From contig NZ_OCSR01000001.1 in the NCBI RefSeq assembly GCF_900230185.1, positions 248,001 through 312,000 on the forward strand: DNA of 64,000 nt. The letters are read 5' to 3'. The notes beneath the pieces are model-generated. The model ran no database searches and was not told the DNA's origin. It saw only the letters and a program-made list of their open reading frames with translations. Every line of letters starts with the position of its first letter. Positions within the stretch are counted from its first letter, which is position 1. Made by a program: the position numbers and the translations under genes. Source of the DNA: Burkholderia sp. OK233. Lineage in GTDB: Bacteria > Pseudomonadota > Gammaproteobacteria > Burkholderiales > Burkholderiaceae. This document shows, piece after piece, positions 43,650-53,700 of the stretch.

Positions 43650-44309
43650 CTCGCCTGTCGCTGCGCCATACGGATCAAGCGTCAGTTGCCTATCACGAAT
43701 GGCTGGTGAGGTCGAAGCAGCGGCCGTTCAGTTGACGGCCGCGATGGTCGCTTGATGGCCGGCTAAGACAACCGCGATTTTTCCCCCATCATCCATCTGG
43801 GCAGCCGCCAGAACAGCCGGTGCAATCGACTTCTGACATTCCGTGCAGTCGTCTTCGGAAAATGACAGTCCCGTTGCAAAACTCCTAAGTTTTGCGACAT
43901 CCCGTCCTCGACCGCCGCAGTCACGGCTTGTTCGCTCCGTTGCTCGCAGGAAAATGAAGGGCGGTTCACGACCCGTTCCAGCCCTTCAGGTGTTTTCTCC
44001 GGATGTCACGGCCTGCCCCAAAGCCGCCACAGTGCGAGGCACAAAAAAACGTTACTTTGCGGCCGCTCCAGCGAAGAAGCCTTCGGCGCAGGATCCGGAA
44101 TAAGAGCGGCTAATCGTTCAGCCACAGGCGGCACGCGACTAGGACGACTAGGATCTTCCACGATTTTCCCAACGTGACTCACTTCCCCCCTTATTGTATG
44201 ATGAAAACTAGGGTGAGCGCATTCGCGTGTCCATTCCGGTGCGGCACTTCTGGACGCGAACGTTACTGGCGTATTTTTCAGGCAACTGCAACCACATCAG
44301 AGGAAAATC
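43650..44309. other. gene-poor stretch
   Basis: 660 bp. A 48-codon frame at 43957-44103 (MKGGSRPVPALQVFSPDVTA ... GTKKRYFAAAPAKK) has a weak AGGA and may be a small basic protein, but support is thin. The end holds AGAGGAAAATC, the ribosome binding site for the gene at 44310. Confidence 0.3.
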
Positions 44310-44666
44310 ATGGCCGACCGTGCTAATGGATTCTATTGGGTGTATACCACCGCTGACCCAGCAGGTTGGCTACCCAATTATTGGGCGGATGGCGCATGGC
44401 AATACCCGAACATCGACAGCAGTTCGATAACGTCAATCGGACCGCAGCTACAGCCGCCAAACACAGGATCGCAGGTTCGTCCCGATGGCATTTATTGGAT
44501 TCAACTGCTTCCTGGCCAAGCCAATAGCGAGTGGCAGGTCGCATATTGGAACGGAGAACGGTGGATGCTGACCATCCCCAACGGGCCTGTTAGTTACGAG
44601 AACTATTCGGCTGATGACAGCCAGGTAGCATATATCGGACCGATGTTAGAGCAGCCGGCCGGGTAA
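44310..44666 (+). CDS. Trp-rich two-repeat hypothetical protein (118 aa)
   Basis: AGAGGAAAATC precedes the ATG. The 118 residues form two related units. Unit 1 (about 7-50): GFYWVYTTADPAGW, PNYWADGAWQYP, SITSIGPQLQPP. Unit 2 (about 60-116): GIYWIQLLPGQ, VAYWNGERWMLTIP, VAYIGPMLEQP. The shared scheme is GxYWx ... YWxxGxW ... IGPxLxxP, predicting paired small beta-sheets with exposed aromatic residues, as in carbohydrate- or peptide-binding folds. The single-unit protein at 17438 follows the same scheme. There is no signal peptide. Confidence 0.7.
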   Translation: MADRANGFYWVYTTADPAGWLPNYWADGAWQYPNIDSSSITSIGPQLQPPNTGSQVRPDGIYWIQLLPGQANSEWQVAYWNGERWMLTIPNGPVSYENYSADDSQVAYIGPMLEQPAG

Positions 44667-45366
44667 CTGCCACCGATTCGTTTGCAAGGCTGACGTATTT
44701 AATATGCGTCGGCCGTCATTTTAATTTGACGGCGATTATTGCAAATTCCCTCTCTATAAGGGGCACATAGGTAAAACAGCACCGACGGCCAAACAACCGG
44801 TTCGGCAGCGGAGCCGCCGTTCAAACATCTTCGCAGGAGGCGCACGACCGTCTCTTGCTGGCCGCACTCGGTCAAAGGGTTCGCCCACGCAGGAACGTGT
44901 TCGCTCCGCTTCTGTGCTTGTCTGGAGTAGATCCATGCGAATGGCGCGAATCGATATCCTGAGATATCGTAATCGCCGGTCGCCTCACGTGCTTTCATCT
45001 TCTCTGCTCTACAGCTCTGACGCTGTAGCCTTGCAAGTTTTGCGCTGGTCCGTTTTGTTCTTACTCAAAGCTTGCCCCGTTCTAAAGATTCGGCACCACG
45101 CGCTACGTCACGGCGAAACGGCGCTGGCGTCAATTATCGTCATCAAAGTCTTCGAGTTACGCTGTCCTTGATCTTCATAGTTGTTAATCTATACACCAGC
45201 TAATTTTACTTCCGGACCCAGCGGACCGGTGTCGACCCTGAACTGCCCTTCGGCGTTTCCGAGAACGGCCGTTCGCGGTTTGCTTGCTCAACGGAACGGA
45301 GACGTATCGATTCTTGACGTAGTCCGGTATGTCGGCACGGCCGTCCTGATCGCCGGTTCTACCCAA
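44667..45366. other. intergenic stretch, possible hairpin near its start
   Basis: 700 bp without a supported gene. GCCGTCA and TGACGGC at 44712-44733 form a 7-bp stem about 45 bp after the 44310 gene and could terminate it, though the following T-run is poor. Confidence 0.35.
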
Positions 45367-45660
45367 TTAAAGGTACTTGAATTTTATGATCTGTACTTTT
45401 CCATTGAATCGGCCAGCCTTGAACTGAACTGGCTCCGCCGTGTTTGCCGTTGTTCGCTCCATAATCCACGGAATAGGTCGGTAAGTTATCTTCCGACCAT
45501 TGATAATCAAATCAAGTATCTCGTATTCCTTCACAAACGCACGCGTCAAATAGCGACCACGAGTTTGCCACTCCCAATGGGCAGGCACAATTCGCTTTGC
45601 TATAACTTTGGCCTTTCCAGTCTGCGTCTTCACTTGAGCAAAGTTGGCAAACTCGAACAA
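45367..45660 (-). CDS. hypothetical basic protein, weakly supported
   Basis: An open frame of 97 codons with a TTG start: KTQTGKAKVIAKRIVPAHWE, YLTRAFVKEYEILDLIINGR, ITYRPIPWIMERTT, FNGKVQIIKFKYL. Composition is lysine-rich and the DNA is poorer in GC than the surroundings, suggesting acquired DNA. There is no clear ribosome binding site or family. It ends about 30 bp from the IS3 element, so its 5' end may have been lost to that insertion. Confidence 0.35.
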   Translation of the reverse strand: MFEFANFAQVKTQTGKAKVIAKRIVPAHWEWQTRGRYLTRAFVKEYEILDLIINGRKITYRPIPWIMERTTANTAEPVQFKAGRFNGKVQIIKFKYL

Positions 45661-45714
45661 TGTTTTGGCGATGCAGACGAGTGAGGTGTACTGTCAACAG
45701 CAGACACTCTTTTC

Positions 45715-46575
45715 TTAAGCCGCCTGTTGTTGTTTGCTGAACGCTTCGGCAAACAACGCGGGCGGAACATTGCCTAGGCGCGAGTGGCGCCGTTGGCGGT
45801 TATAAAAGCTTTCGATGTACTCCTGAATTGCCGCCTTCGCGCCGGCACGCGTGGCGTAGCGATGGTGATGTATCAGTTCGTTTTTTAGACTGCCCCAGAA
45901 GCTTTCCATCGGAGCATTGTCAAAGCAATTTCCCTTACGCGACATTGAGGCCTGCATGCCGAATTGTTCAACCAGCTTCCGATAGTCATGAGCACAGTAT
46001 TGACTCCCACGGTCCGAATGATGAATCAAGCCTTTCTCGGGGCGTTTGTTGCGCACAGCACGCCACAGAGCTTGCGCCGTGAGTCCTTGTGTCATGCGCT
46101 CACCCATGGCGTATCCAACCAACTCACAGGTGAAGACGTCCTTAATGCCGGCGACGTAGAGCCATCCCTCGTCGGTGGCACAATAGGTGATGTCTGTCAC
46201 CCAGGCTTCGTTTGGCCGCGTTGGCGCGAACGTCTGGTTCAGCAGATTGTCGGCGACAGGCAAGTTGTGATTCGAATTCGTCGTGGCTTTGAATTTGCGC
46301 TTCTGCTTACACCGCAGATTGAGCTCTCGGCGCAGGCGAGCGATGCGGTCGCGGCCGGCTATAAAGCCTTGTGCCTCAAGCTCAGGCTGCACGCGTCGCG
46401 TGCCATAGGTCTCGCGGCTCTGCTTGTGCACAGCCTTGATGGCAACTTTCAGGCGTTCATCAACCTGCGCACGTGGAGACAGCTTACCTTTAGACCAGGC
46501 ATAGAAGCCGCTGCGCGAAACCTTAAAGGCACGGCACAGGACAGCAATTGGATAATCGAGTCGCATCGTATTCAT
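45715..46575 (-). CDS. IS3-family transposase OrfB
   Basis: 286 residues. An HTH_21 region (LCRAFKVSRSGFYAWSKGKL, KQSRETYGTRRVQPELEAQG) precedes the integrase core with all three acidic motifs: WVTDITYCATDEGWLYVAGI, LIHHSDRGSQYCAHDYRKLV and MESFWGSLKNELIHH. It is made as an OrfAB fusion by frameshifting in this family. It appears intact. Confidence 0.93.
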   Translation of the reverse strand: MNTMRLDYPIAVLCRAFKVSRSGFYAWSKGKLSPRAQVDERLKVAIKAVHKQSRETYGTRRVQPELEAQGFIAGRDRIARLRRELNLRCKQKRKFKATTNSNHNLPVADNLLNQTFAPTRPNEAWVTDITYCATDEGWLYVAGIKDVFTCELVGYAMGERMTQGLTAQALWRAVRNKRPEKGLIHHSDRGSQYCAHDYRKLVEQFGMQASMSRKGNCFDNAPMESFWGSLKNELIHHHRYATRAGAKAAIQEYIESFYNRQRRHSRLGNVPPALFAEAFSKQQQAA

Positions 46576-46883
46576 GACCGCGTATTTGGCAGCGACTCCT
46601 GCGCAAAATACGCTGCCGCTTTTTTTACGATATCTCGCTCCATCTTGGTCTCCGCCAGTTCCCTACGTAGTCTGGCTACCTCGGCTTCTAATTCGGCAAC
46701 CGTACGACTGCCTGGCGCCGTCACGGCGCCATTGCCAAGCTTCGCTGCTTTGACCCAAGTGGCCAAAGTCCCCATCGGAATGGCAATTCGCTTCGCCGCT
46801 TCATCCAGCGTCAGGCCCTGTGCAAGCACAAGCTTTACAGCTTCTTCACGAAGCTCTGGTGTGTATGTTCTTGGTTTCGTCAT
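46572..46883 (-). CDS. IS3-family OrfA
   Basis: The ATG at 46883, with GGGAG upstream, gives 103 residues: helix-turn-helix (YTPELREEAVKLVLAQGLTL, DEAAKRIAIPMGTLATWVKA) and a leucine-zipper-like end (VAELEAEVARLRRELAETKM). A run of seven A on the coding strand (46626-46620) in the RDIVKKAAAY region is the likely -1 frameshift site that fuses it to OrfB. Confidence 0.92.
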   Translation of the reverse strand: MTKPRTYTPELREEAVKLVLAQGLTLDEAAKRIAIPMGTLATWVKAAKLGNGAVTAPGSRTVAELEAEVARLRRELAETKMERDIVKKAAAYFAQESLPNTRS

Positions 46884-46978
46884 CTGTGCTCCCATTGATA
46901 AAGTTTATCAAAAAGGAGTGTCTTAAAAAGTCAGGCTACCTCACCTCAATCACAGCCTGAACCGCAAGGAGTGACCGT

Positions 46979-48643
46979 ATGAACGAGATCGAATTTCCCG
47001 CCGACCGGATCGACTACCGCGAACGCGGCGCGGCAAACGCCGACGATGCGTCGACCATTCGCGCGCGCGTCACGCCGCCGGCGAACGAACCGGACGCGGG
47101 CGCCGTGCCCGGCACTCCGGAAACGCCGGTCGATGAAGCAACCGAAGAGCGCCTGAAGAAGATCCGCGCGGCCGATCGGGAGAAGATCGAGAAGCTTCTC
47201 AAGCGCGACCCATTGCCCAGCACCGCCACTGACGAGTCGTTGAAGCCGGCCGCCGGCACCGGCAAGCCGCTCGGGAAGACGGGTAACGATGCGGAGAACA
47301 CCATCCGCCCGAAACCGGTGTTCGAGAAGACCGGCTATGACGTGCCGAAGTCGGTCACTAACCAGTATGTCGCGCATGAAGGGAAGTTTCTCGATCGCAA
47401 AAGCGAGACGGTGCACTTCGAGGACAAGGGCCGCTCGCTGTCGACGGCCAGCGAGGATCGCGACGTGATCGCGCACATGGTCGAAGTTGCGAAGGCGAAG
47501 AACTGGGGTGAGCTGCAGCTTAAGGGCAGCGAAGAGTTTCGTCGGCAGGCGTGGATCGCCGCCGAACTCGCAGGCGTGCCGACGCGTGGCTTCAAACCTG
47601 GTGCGCAGGATCGGGCGGTACTGACCGCTGCACGCGAAGCGATGCGTATCGGCGCTGGTGACAAATCCAGTGAGGCTGACAAGGTGCGCACGAATGAGAT
47701 GGAGGCGGCAGACGCGGCGGGGCAAAAGCAACCCGCAGCTCCGGGGTCGGCGAAAACGGCCACAACGGGGCGTGAAAACGCCGCACCCGGAGGCAACCCG
47801 ACGACCGCCACGCAACAGTCTGCAGCTGCGCCGGCGAGTCCCGTTCAGGGCACGCCAACGCCGGCCGGGGTCACGGCGGGGGTGCTGGTGGCGCACGGTC
47901 CCGCCCCGTTCAACCACGATGAAAAGCAGAACGACAGCTACTACGCGACGGTGCGGACAGAGGATGGCGAGCGCACCGTCTGGGGACTGGACATCGAGCG
48001 CGCGATCGGCGAAAGCGGTGTGCAGCCCGGTCAGCGGATCGAGCTGGAAAAGGGCGGCAGCAAGACGGTAACAACGCAGCAGCGCCAGTTCGACAAGAAG
48101 GGTACCGAACTCGCTCCAAAGTCAGTTGAGAGCCGGCGTAACGAATGGTTGATGTTCTCGCCTGATGTACCGGGCCTGCCCACGCGCGAGCAGCGCGAAG
48201 CGCTGGCCAGCGCGCGCCGCGACGCCGATGAGCGCCGACAGATCAATGAGGCACGCGAGCGGTTCCTGAGCGGAGACTGGAAATACTCGAAGGAACAGCA
48301 GAAGACGCTCGATGAAGCACGCGAGCGCATCAAGGCGCAGGCCGCGCGCGAGGTGCTGCGCGACGAGATCAAAGGCCTGCCGGAGCAGCAGCAGGAGAAG
48401 CTCATGGGGGAGTTCGAAAGCGCCGTGGCTGAGGCGCGAACTGCTAACCGGCCACTGGACGTGCCCATGCCTCAGGTGAGCGAAGCAACGGTCGAGGCCG
48501 TACGCCAGCAGATAGAGCGGGAGCAGCGAGGCCAGGCTCCCGCTGCACAGCAGACCACCCAGCGGGCGACGCCGGAGCGCGGACAGGAGCCGCAGTCGCA
48601 GACCGCCGAACACGACGGGCCGACGCTCGAAATGGAACCATAA
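46979..48643 (+). CDS. LPD7 and KfrB-domain plasmid protein
   Basis: 554 residues, starting after GCAAGGAGTGACCGT (AAGGAG). Residues about 120-200 (VPKSVTNQYVAHEGKFLDRK, VAKAKNWGELQLKGSEEFRR, AWIAAELAGVPTRGFKP) match the LPD7 domain found behind relaxases and in plasmid polyvalent proteins. Residues about 305-370 (HGPAPFNHDEKQNDSYYATV, TEDGERTVWGLDIERAIGES, GQRIELEKGGSKTVT) match the KfrB domain. The linkers are Ala/Pro/Gln-rich and the C-terminal third is a charged coiled coil. No relaxase domain is present. This is a plasmid or conjugative-element backbone gene, role unknown. Confidence 0.82.
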   Translation: MNEIEFPADRIDYRERGAANADDASTIRARVTPPANEPDAGAVPGTPETPVDEATEERLKKIRAADREKIEKLLKRDPLPSTATDESLKPAAGTGKPLGKTGNDAENTIRPKPVFEKTGYDVPKSVTNQYVAHEGKFLDRKSETVHFEDKGRSLSTASEDRDVIAHMVEVAKAKNWGELQLKGSEEFRRQAWIAAELAGVPTRGFKPGAQDRAVLTAAREAMRIGAGDKSSEADKVRTNEMEAADAAGQKQPAAPGSAKTATTGRENAAPGGNPTTATQQSAAAPASPVQGTPTPAGVTAGVLVAHGPAPFNHDEKQNDSYYATVRTEDGERTVWGLDIERAIGESGVQPGQRIELEKGGSKTVTTQQRQFDKKGTELAPKSVESRRNEWLMFSPDVPGLPTREQREALASARRDADERRQINEARERFLSGDWKYSKEQQKTLDEARERIKAQAAREVLRDEIKGLPEQQQEKLMGEFESAVAEARTANRPLDVPMPQVSEATVEAVRQQIEREQRGQAPAAQQTTQRATPERGQEPQSQTAEHDGPTLEMEP

Positions 48644-48720
48644 GGCGGCGGACAACAACGGGCGGCCGCGATCGCCTCGCGACCGTCATCGTCAAATCGA
48701 ACAACAGGAGCAAACCATCA

Positions 48721-49433
48721 TGAAGATCGCTGTAATCAACTTCTCAGGCAATGTTGGCAAGAGTACCGTTGCACATCACCTTCTCGCGCCACGACTGGAC
48801 GGTGCCCAGGTGATTCCTGTCGAGTCGATCAACTCAGACGACAGCGAAAAAGGATCGGCGATGCGTGGGAAGGAGTTTGGGGAACTGCAGGACAAGCTCA
48901 TGACCTTGCGGCATGCCGTGGTCGATATCGGGGCATCGAATGTCGAAGACTTTGTCTCGCTGATGCGTGACTATCACGGTTCTCACGAAGACTTCGATGC
49001 CTTCGTGGTACCGACCGTTCCTGCGCTTAAACAACAGGTCGACACAATTTCGACATTGCGCGCACTCACCGGAGAAATCGGTGTGCCGGCAAACCGTATT
49101 CGCGTCGTGTTTAACACGGTCACCCCGAAGGACGACGTGTCAAAGATTTTCTCGAAAATTTTCGGCTACTACGCGGAAAACCGCAATTTCGTCTTGAATC
49201 GCGATGCGGTGATGTATGAGAACCCTATCTACGAAAAAATCAAGGCTTTCGATCGCTCCATCATCGATATTCGCAACGATCCGACCGACTATGTCGCGAT
49301 GAACGCCGAAGCAATGGAGAGCGGGGAGCCCGAGGAACATCTTGCACAGATTCGCCAACTGGTTGCAATCAAACGTCTGGCCACACGGGTAACAACCGAA
49401 CTGGACGCAGTCTTCAAACTCGTGGTGCATTGA
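48721..49433 (+). CDS. stbB: StbB-family plasmid stability ATPase
   Basis: 237 residues, with a GGAGC ribosome binding site. KIAVINFSGNVGKSTVAHHL is the P-loop in the form typical of StbB; RHAVVDIGASNVEDFVSL and FDAFVVPTVPALKQQVDTIS follow as the Walker B and switch regions. StbB acts with StbA and StbC in plasmid positioning and transfer balance (known from R388). No stbA is adjacent. The stop overlaps the stbC ATG by one base (TGATG). Confidence 0.85.
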
Positions 49434-49879
49434 TGGGCGCATCGGACGATTCGATCCGCGAGGAACTGATCGGCGCAGTACTGGGTGAGCTATCGTTGCT
49501 GCGACGGGACGTGAAGGGTCTGTCCCAGCTGCTCGATACCACGGGCAAGCAGTTCAAGGACGACGGTGAACTTACGCTGCTGCGCTTCACGTCTCGCTAC
49601 GAGCAGTTCCTCAACCAGTTCGCAGCATCGAGCACCGATGTGCTGGCCGAAGCGGGACGGTTTTCGGAGGCCCGCGATCAACTGCTTGGCGAGATCTCGC
49701 TCAGGCAGTACGACGAAGCCAACGGACGAAGCCGCGATCTACTGCGCGACGTCTTGCGCGAAGAGCGCGGCTGTGGCATCGGCAGAATCGAACTGGCCGC
49801 ATGGACCGTGTTCGCCATGCTTGGCTCGGCGGCGCTCACGGTCGGAGCCCTTGCGGCGCTGCGCCTTCTGACCACCTGA
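49433..49879 (+). CDS. stbC: StbC-like plasmid stability protein
   Basis: 148 residues: a long helical N-terminal part (LGELSLLRRDVKGLSQLLDT) and a C-terminal membrane segment (ELAAWTVFAMLGSAALTVGA). It is tightly coupled to stbB (TGATG). Position, length and the C-terminal anchor fit StbC; sequence similarity within this group is low, so the name rests mainly on context. Confidence 0.65.
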   Translation: MGASDDSIREELIGAVLGELSLLRRDVKGLSQLLDTTGKQFKDDGELTLLRFTSRYEQFLNQFAASSTDVLAEAGRFSEARDQLLGEISLRQYDEANGRSRDLLRDVLREERGCGIGRIELAAWTVFAMLGSAALTVGALAALRLLTT

Positions 49880-49890
49880 CAGGGGATCTC

Positions 49891-50205
49891 ATGAAACGCC
49901 TGATCGCAATATTAATCTGCGGCGCGGTCGCCACCCAGACGGTGGCGCTGGCCGACGACGACAACCCGTCCGCCTGCGGGGCCGTCCTGTGTCTCGCCGG
50001 ACTGATCGCCGGTGGAAGTGCCGGCGGGGACTGTAAAAACTATATGACGGGTTACTTTTCCATCGTGAAAGTTCACCACGGTCACTTCGATGAGACCGGC
50101 ACATCGAATGCCCGTGGCGATTTCACGAACCAGTGCCAGATCGTTGGCCCGGATACCAAGAAAGGTGTGAACGACAGGTATGGAAACGTTCAATCTGGTC
50201 CGTGA
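49891..50205 (+). CDS. TrbM/KikA-family conjugal transfer protein
   Basis: 104 residues with AGGGGA before the ATG and a Sec signal (MKRLIAILICGAVATQTVAL, cleavage near ALA). The mature part, SACGAVLCLAGLIAG, CKNYMTGYFSIVKVHHGHFD, TSNARGDFTNQC, VNDRYGNV, follows the TrbM/KikA pattern with conserved cysteines for periplasmic disulfides. Its role in mating pair formation is poorly defined. It follows stbC by 11 bp, so the four genes from 46979 on may form a plasmid operon. Confidence 0.8.
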   Translation: MKRLIAILICGAVATQTVALADDDNPSACGAVLCLAGLIAGGSAGGDCKNYMTGYFSIVKVHHGHFDETGTSNARGDFTNQCQIVGPDTKKGVNDRYGNVQSGP

Positions 50206-50736
50206 CGCGCAGCCGCTCTTTCAGGTCCTGACAATATTTTGCCCACGGAAATCAGGAATTTTTACGGTGCGGGCTACGGACCGTAGTCGACAGCACGCGG
50301 CGGCAGGCTTCCGGGTTCGGCCATCTACGGACGTTGGCCCCCGCCGTCACGCGGACGTTCGAGCGTCGGCTCCGCCCAGACTACGGACCTCCGTGCGCGC
50401 ATCTTGTCAGTCGCGTCGTCGGTGGCTTAAGCGGTCGTCGCCCCCCATCTGGTCCATCGCTCAACGAATGGCCGCTCCCGAGCAACGCCTTGGATCGGGG
50501 GCTGTGCCCATCTGTGTTGCATTGCGGCCCGTTTTGCGGGTTGTGCCTCCGTATAGCGAGGTACAGTGCTGACATGACGACCTGTGCAACCTTCCCTTTG
50601 CCGCCCGAAGTCGGCCCGTTGACTCGCGCGAGTTTCTGGTGTGGGATCCCGACGATCTCGCCCGCATCCCGCGTCTACTTGCCTGCCTCGATGCGAGCGA
50701 TGACCAGGTCGTGTGGTCCCGGATAGTCATCGCTGC
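50206..50736. other. intergenic stretch without a clear gene
   Basis: 531 bp between the convergent TrbM-like and TcA-like genes. Overlapping open frames on both strands are Arg/Pro-rich and lack ribosome binding sites. Confidence 0.35.
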
Positions 50737-53700
50737 TCAAAACGTCGCCGTATAGTCGACGCCAAGGACGACGTCGCTTACCTTTGCGAAATCGATGCCG
50801 GCGTTCGCGGTCTTGTCGATCTGCAGGCTGAGCTTCTGGTTGACATCGATACCGAAGAGAACGTTCAGCGGCGAAAGCGGCGCGACCGACAATGGGTCGG
50901 TGATTGGCGGGCAGTTGGAATAGGCGACGCCATCAACAAGCGTGACCCCAATCGTCTTCGCAGGCGCTGCGACGACGACATTGGCCTTGACGCTCGAAAT
51001 CCCGAGGCTCGATACCAGCACAAAGAACAAGTTCGACAGCTTGCGAGTCTTCTCGAGCGCCGGTAGCCCAACCGAGGTCAGGTCGAAATCAAGATTGGCG
51101 ACAGGTGGGTGTCCTTGCAGGTCGCTCAGCCCGGAGACCTGCAACCGAAGGGCCGAGAACATCATCATTTTGCTCGCCGAGGCGACTGGCGCGCCTGTCA
51201 CGCTCTGGTATAGCGATGGCGCGAAGCGGGCACGCAGATCGAATGTGACGAGTGCGTCGGCGAGCCCCGCGAATCCGCCTGGATTAGACGAAACAGGAAG
51301 TTCGAACTGCCAGCTTGTTTCCACACCGCTGCCCTCAAACTGCATCAGAGTGGTGCCGGGCAGGCCAAAGGCGCTCATGTCGTGCGAGATGTCGAACTCA
51401 GTGATTGGCAAGCCGTCGGCAGGTCGAATGGAGAGTTGGAGTGCGCCGTCGGCGTTGCTAATCTGTGAGACTCCCGAATTGGCGAACAGGCCACGTATCG
51501 GCGCTCCTGTGCCCGAGCTGACGAGTCTCGGCGTGGCTGCGATGACGCGATAGCCGTACGTGCCGGGAAAGGCTATCTGGAGCGCAGCGTCGCTGGTCTG
51601 GAAGAGGCACGCACCGGTTTTCTGAAGTTGCGCGAACTGGAGCGGAAAATCGCGCGACAGAGAGTACGTATACTTAAGCGGCACCATTTCGCGCAGACCG
51701 TTGAGGTGCTGCGCCTCGAGGTCGGCAAGGTCAAGCTGGAGCTGGTCGGCCCCGCCGGCACCTTGGTATTGCTCCGGAAAGTAATCGAAGCCGATAATGG
51801 TCATCGGGGCGCGTTGCTCATACGCAAGCGCCTGCTGCGCGAGCCAGCCGGTCCGCGCGGCGAGGTCGAGGTATTGCCGCATCAGGCGCTTGAAGAGACC
51901 AGCCATGTAAGACCAGAACTCAATACCCAGATAACGCTCTTCTGCGAAGGCGAGTAGGCTGGTTGCGAGGTCGGCGTCAGATTGAGCGACCTGTTGCGAG
52001 AGGCCGGCGATCGTCGAGTTCCGCTGCGCGATATCAAGCTGCGCATTTGCCGATGCCAGGTTGAAATTCTGGAGGTTGTGTAGTTGTGCGTTACGTAGAT
52101 TGGCAGCGTCGACCATGCTCGACATCGTAACGTAGCTAAACACCGCGAAGGCGGCGAAGCCAGCCATAATGCCTGCGCCGCCGCTCAGCGCTAGGCCGCT
52201 GGTGTCGGCACCGAGCGCGGTGCCCGCTGACTTGGCTTCACCGAGGACCGACCCGGCGCCTTTGACCTCGCTCGCCATGCCGCTCAGATAGTCGCCAAGC
52301 TGGCCGAAGAAGCTGTCATGGTCGTCAATCTGCTTCTGGAGTTGCGCAATCTGAAATTGCACCTGACCGATCAAAGCATTTGCCTGTATGACTTGATCCC
52401 CCGCGATGCCCGCCTGCTGCTGCGCGATTTGCATCTGCAGATTGGCGCGACGAATCATCGCATTGTTCTTCATATTGTCGACAGTTGCACTTTCGATTTG
52501 CGACATCGCGCTCAGGAAGTCGCGCTCGGCCGATTTGGCATCGGCTGCGAAAGCATCCGCGGCGGGCTTCAGCGTCGAATAGCGCAAGCTGGGGATCATG
52601 TCGTCGGAGAAACCGAAGAAATTGAGGCCTGCCTGTATTTGCGTGAAGCCGAGCTGGGCGCGAGCCAGTTGTGCGGCCTTGGCAGGATTCACGTAGGCCG
52701 GGAAGAATCCTCCCCAGATCGGACCCATTGTCCACCGCGGGTTTATCGGCGGTGCCGTGCCGTGGAGGTAATAGACTCCCTTGTATAGCTCTCTGGCGCG
52801 GGAAATACTTGCGGCCTGGTCGGTCCGATAGAGTTTGTCGGCCCAGCCGAGTATCGCGTCGCCCATTTGGAGGCGGTAGAAGGCGATCTCGACTGGGTGC
52901 AACCCGTTGGGGATGAGGCTACCGAGCAAGGTGCCAAGGGGAGTCGAGTAGTTACCGGCGCCCCAGTACTTTGAGTCGTCGTCGGTAAGGCTGGGATACT
53001 GGGGCAAGGGATGACGCGTATCTACGGTATAGGGCAAATCGCCGGCAGAATAGAGCGGAAAATCAAGCCAGCTTCCCTCCCATTCGTTCAACCACCAATC
53101 GCGCCAGGCGAGCTTGTCCTGATCGCTGATGCTCGCCTTGCCGACCAGGAAGAAGGCAGCACGCCCAAGAGGGCGTAATGCGTCGGCCCAGTTTCCGAGC
53201 GCAATCGAAGCCTGCGCGATGAACGTCGGGAGCGAAAACTGGGCAAGATAAATCAGTGACGGCACCAGACGAGGAATGTAGAAAGAAAAGTAGTTATCCA
53301 ATACTGGGTCGCCGGCTTGCCCTGTCAGGGTAAAGTCACCCACTTGCCAGGTTGTGAGCAGTTTATTCAGGTCGCCGAGTGAAGCGACTGTCAGCGAGCG
53401 TCGAGTGGCGAAATCTCCAGTGATGTCTTCGGTGCTAACGATAGGGTCGCCAAGCAGCGTCCACAACGGGCCAACAATACTGTTGTATGCATCCATCGCG
53501 ATCTTGTATTGCCCCTGATCGAAGGCAGTGAAGGCCTGTTGAAGAGCATCGTTGATCGCGAGCGCACTGACCCATAATTTTGCCCGCGCGGCGTAAGTGT
53601 TTCCCGACGCAGCGAAGTTCGCCAACGTCGTACGGTTCTCCGCACTGACCGTCATCTGAAAGATTTCGCGGATCTGTACGTAGTTCTCGAACGGGATTGG

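Larger units (their letters stand above)
45692..46933 (-). mobile_element. IS3-family insertion sequence
   Basis: About 1.24 kb with two overlapping genes, orfA and orfB. Ends of the TG...CA type share AGACACTC (TGTCAACAGCAGACACTC at 45692; TGACTTTTTAAGACACTCC on the other strand from 46933). No clear 3-bp duplication was found, so the boundaries are approximate within a few bases. Confidence 0.85.
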
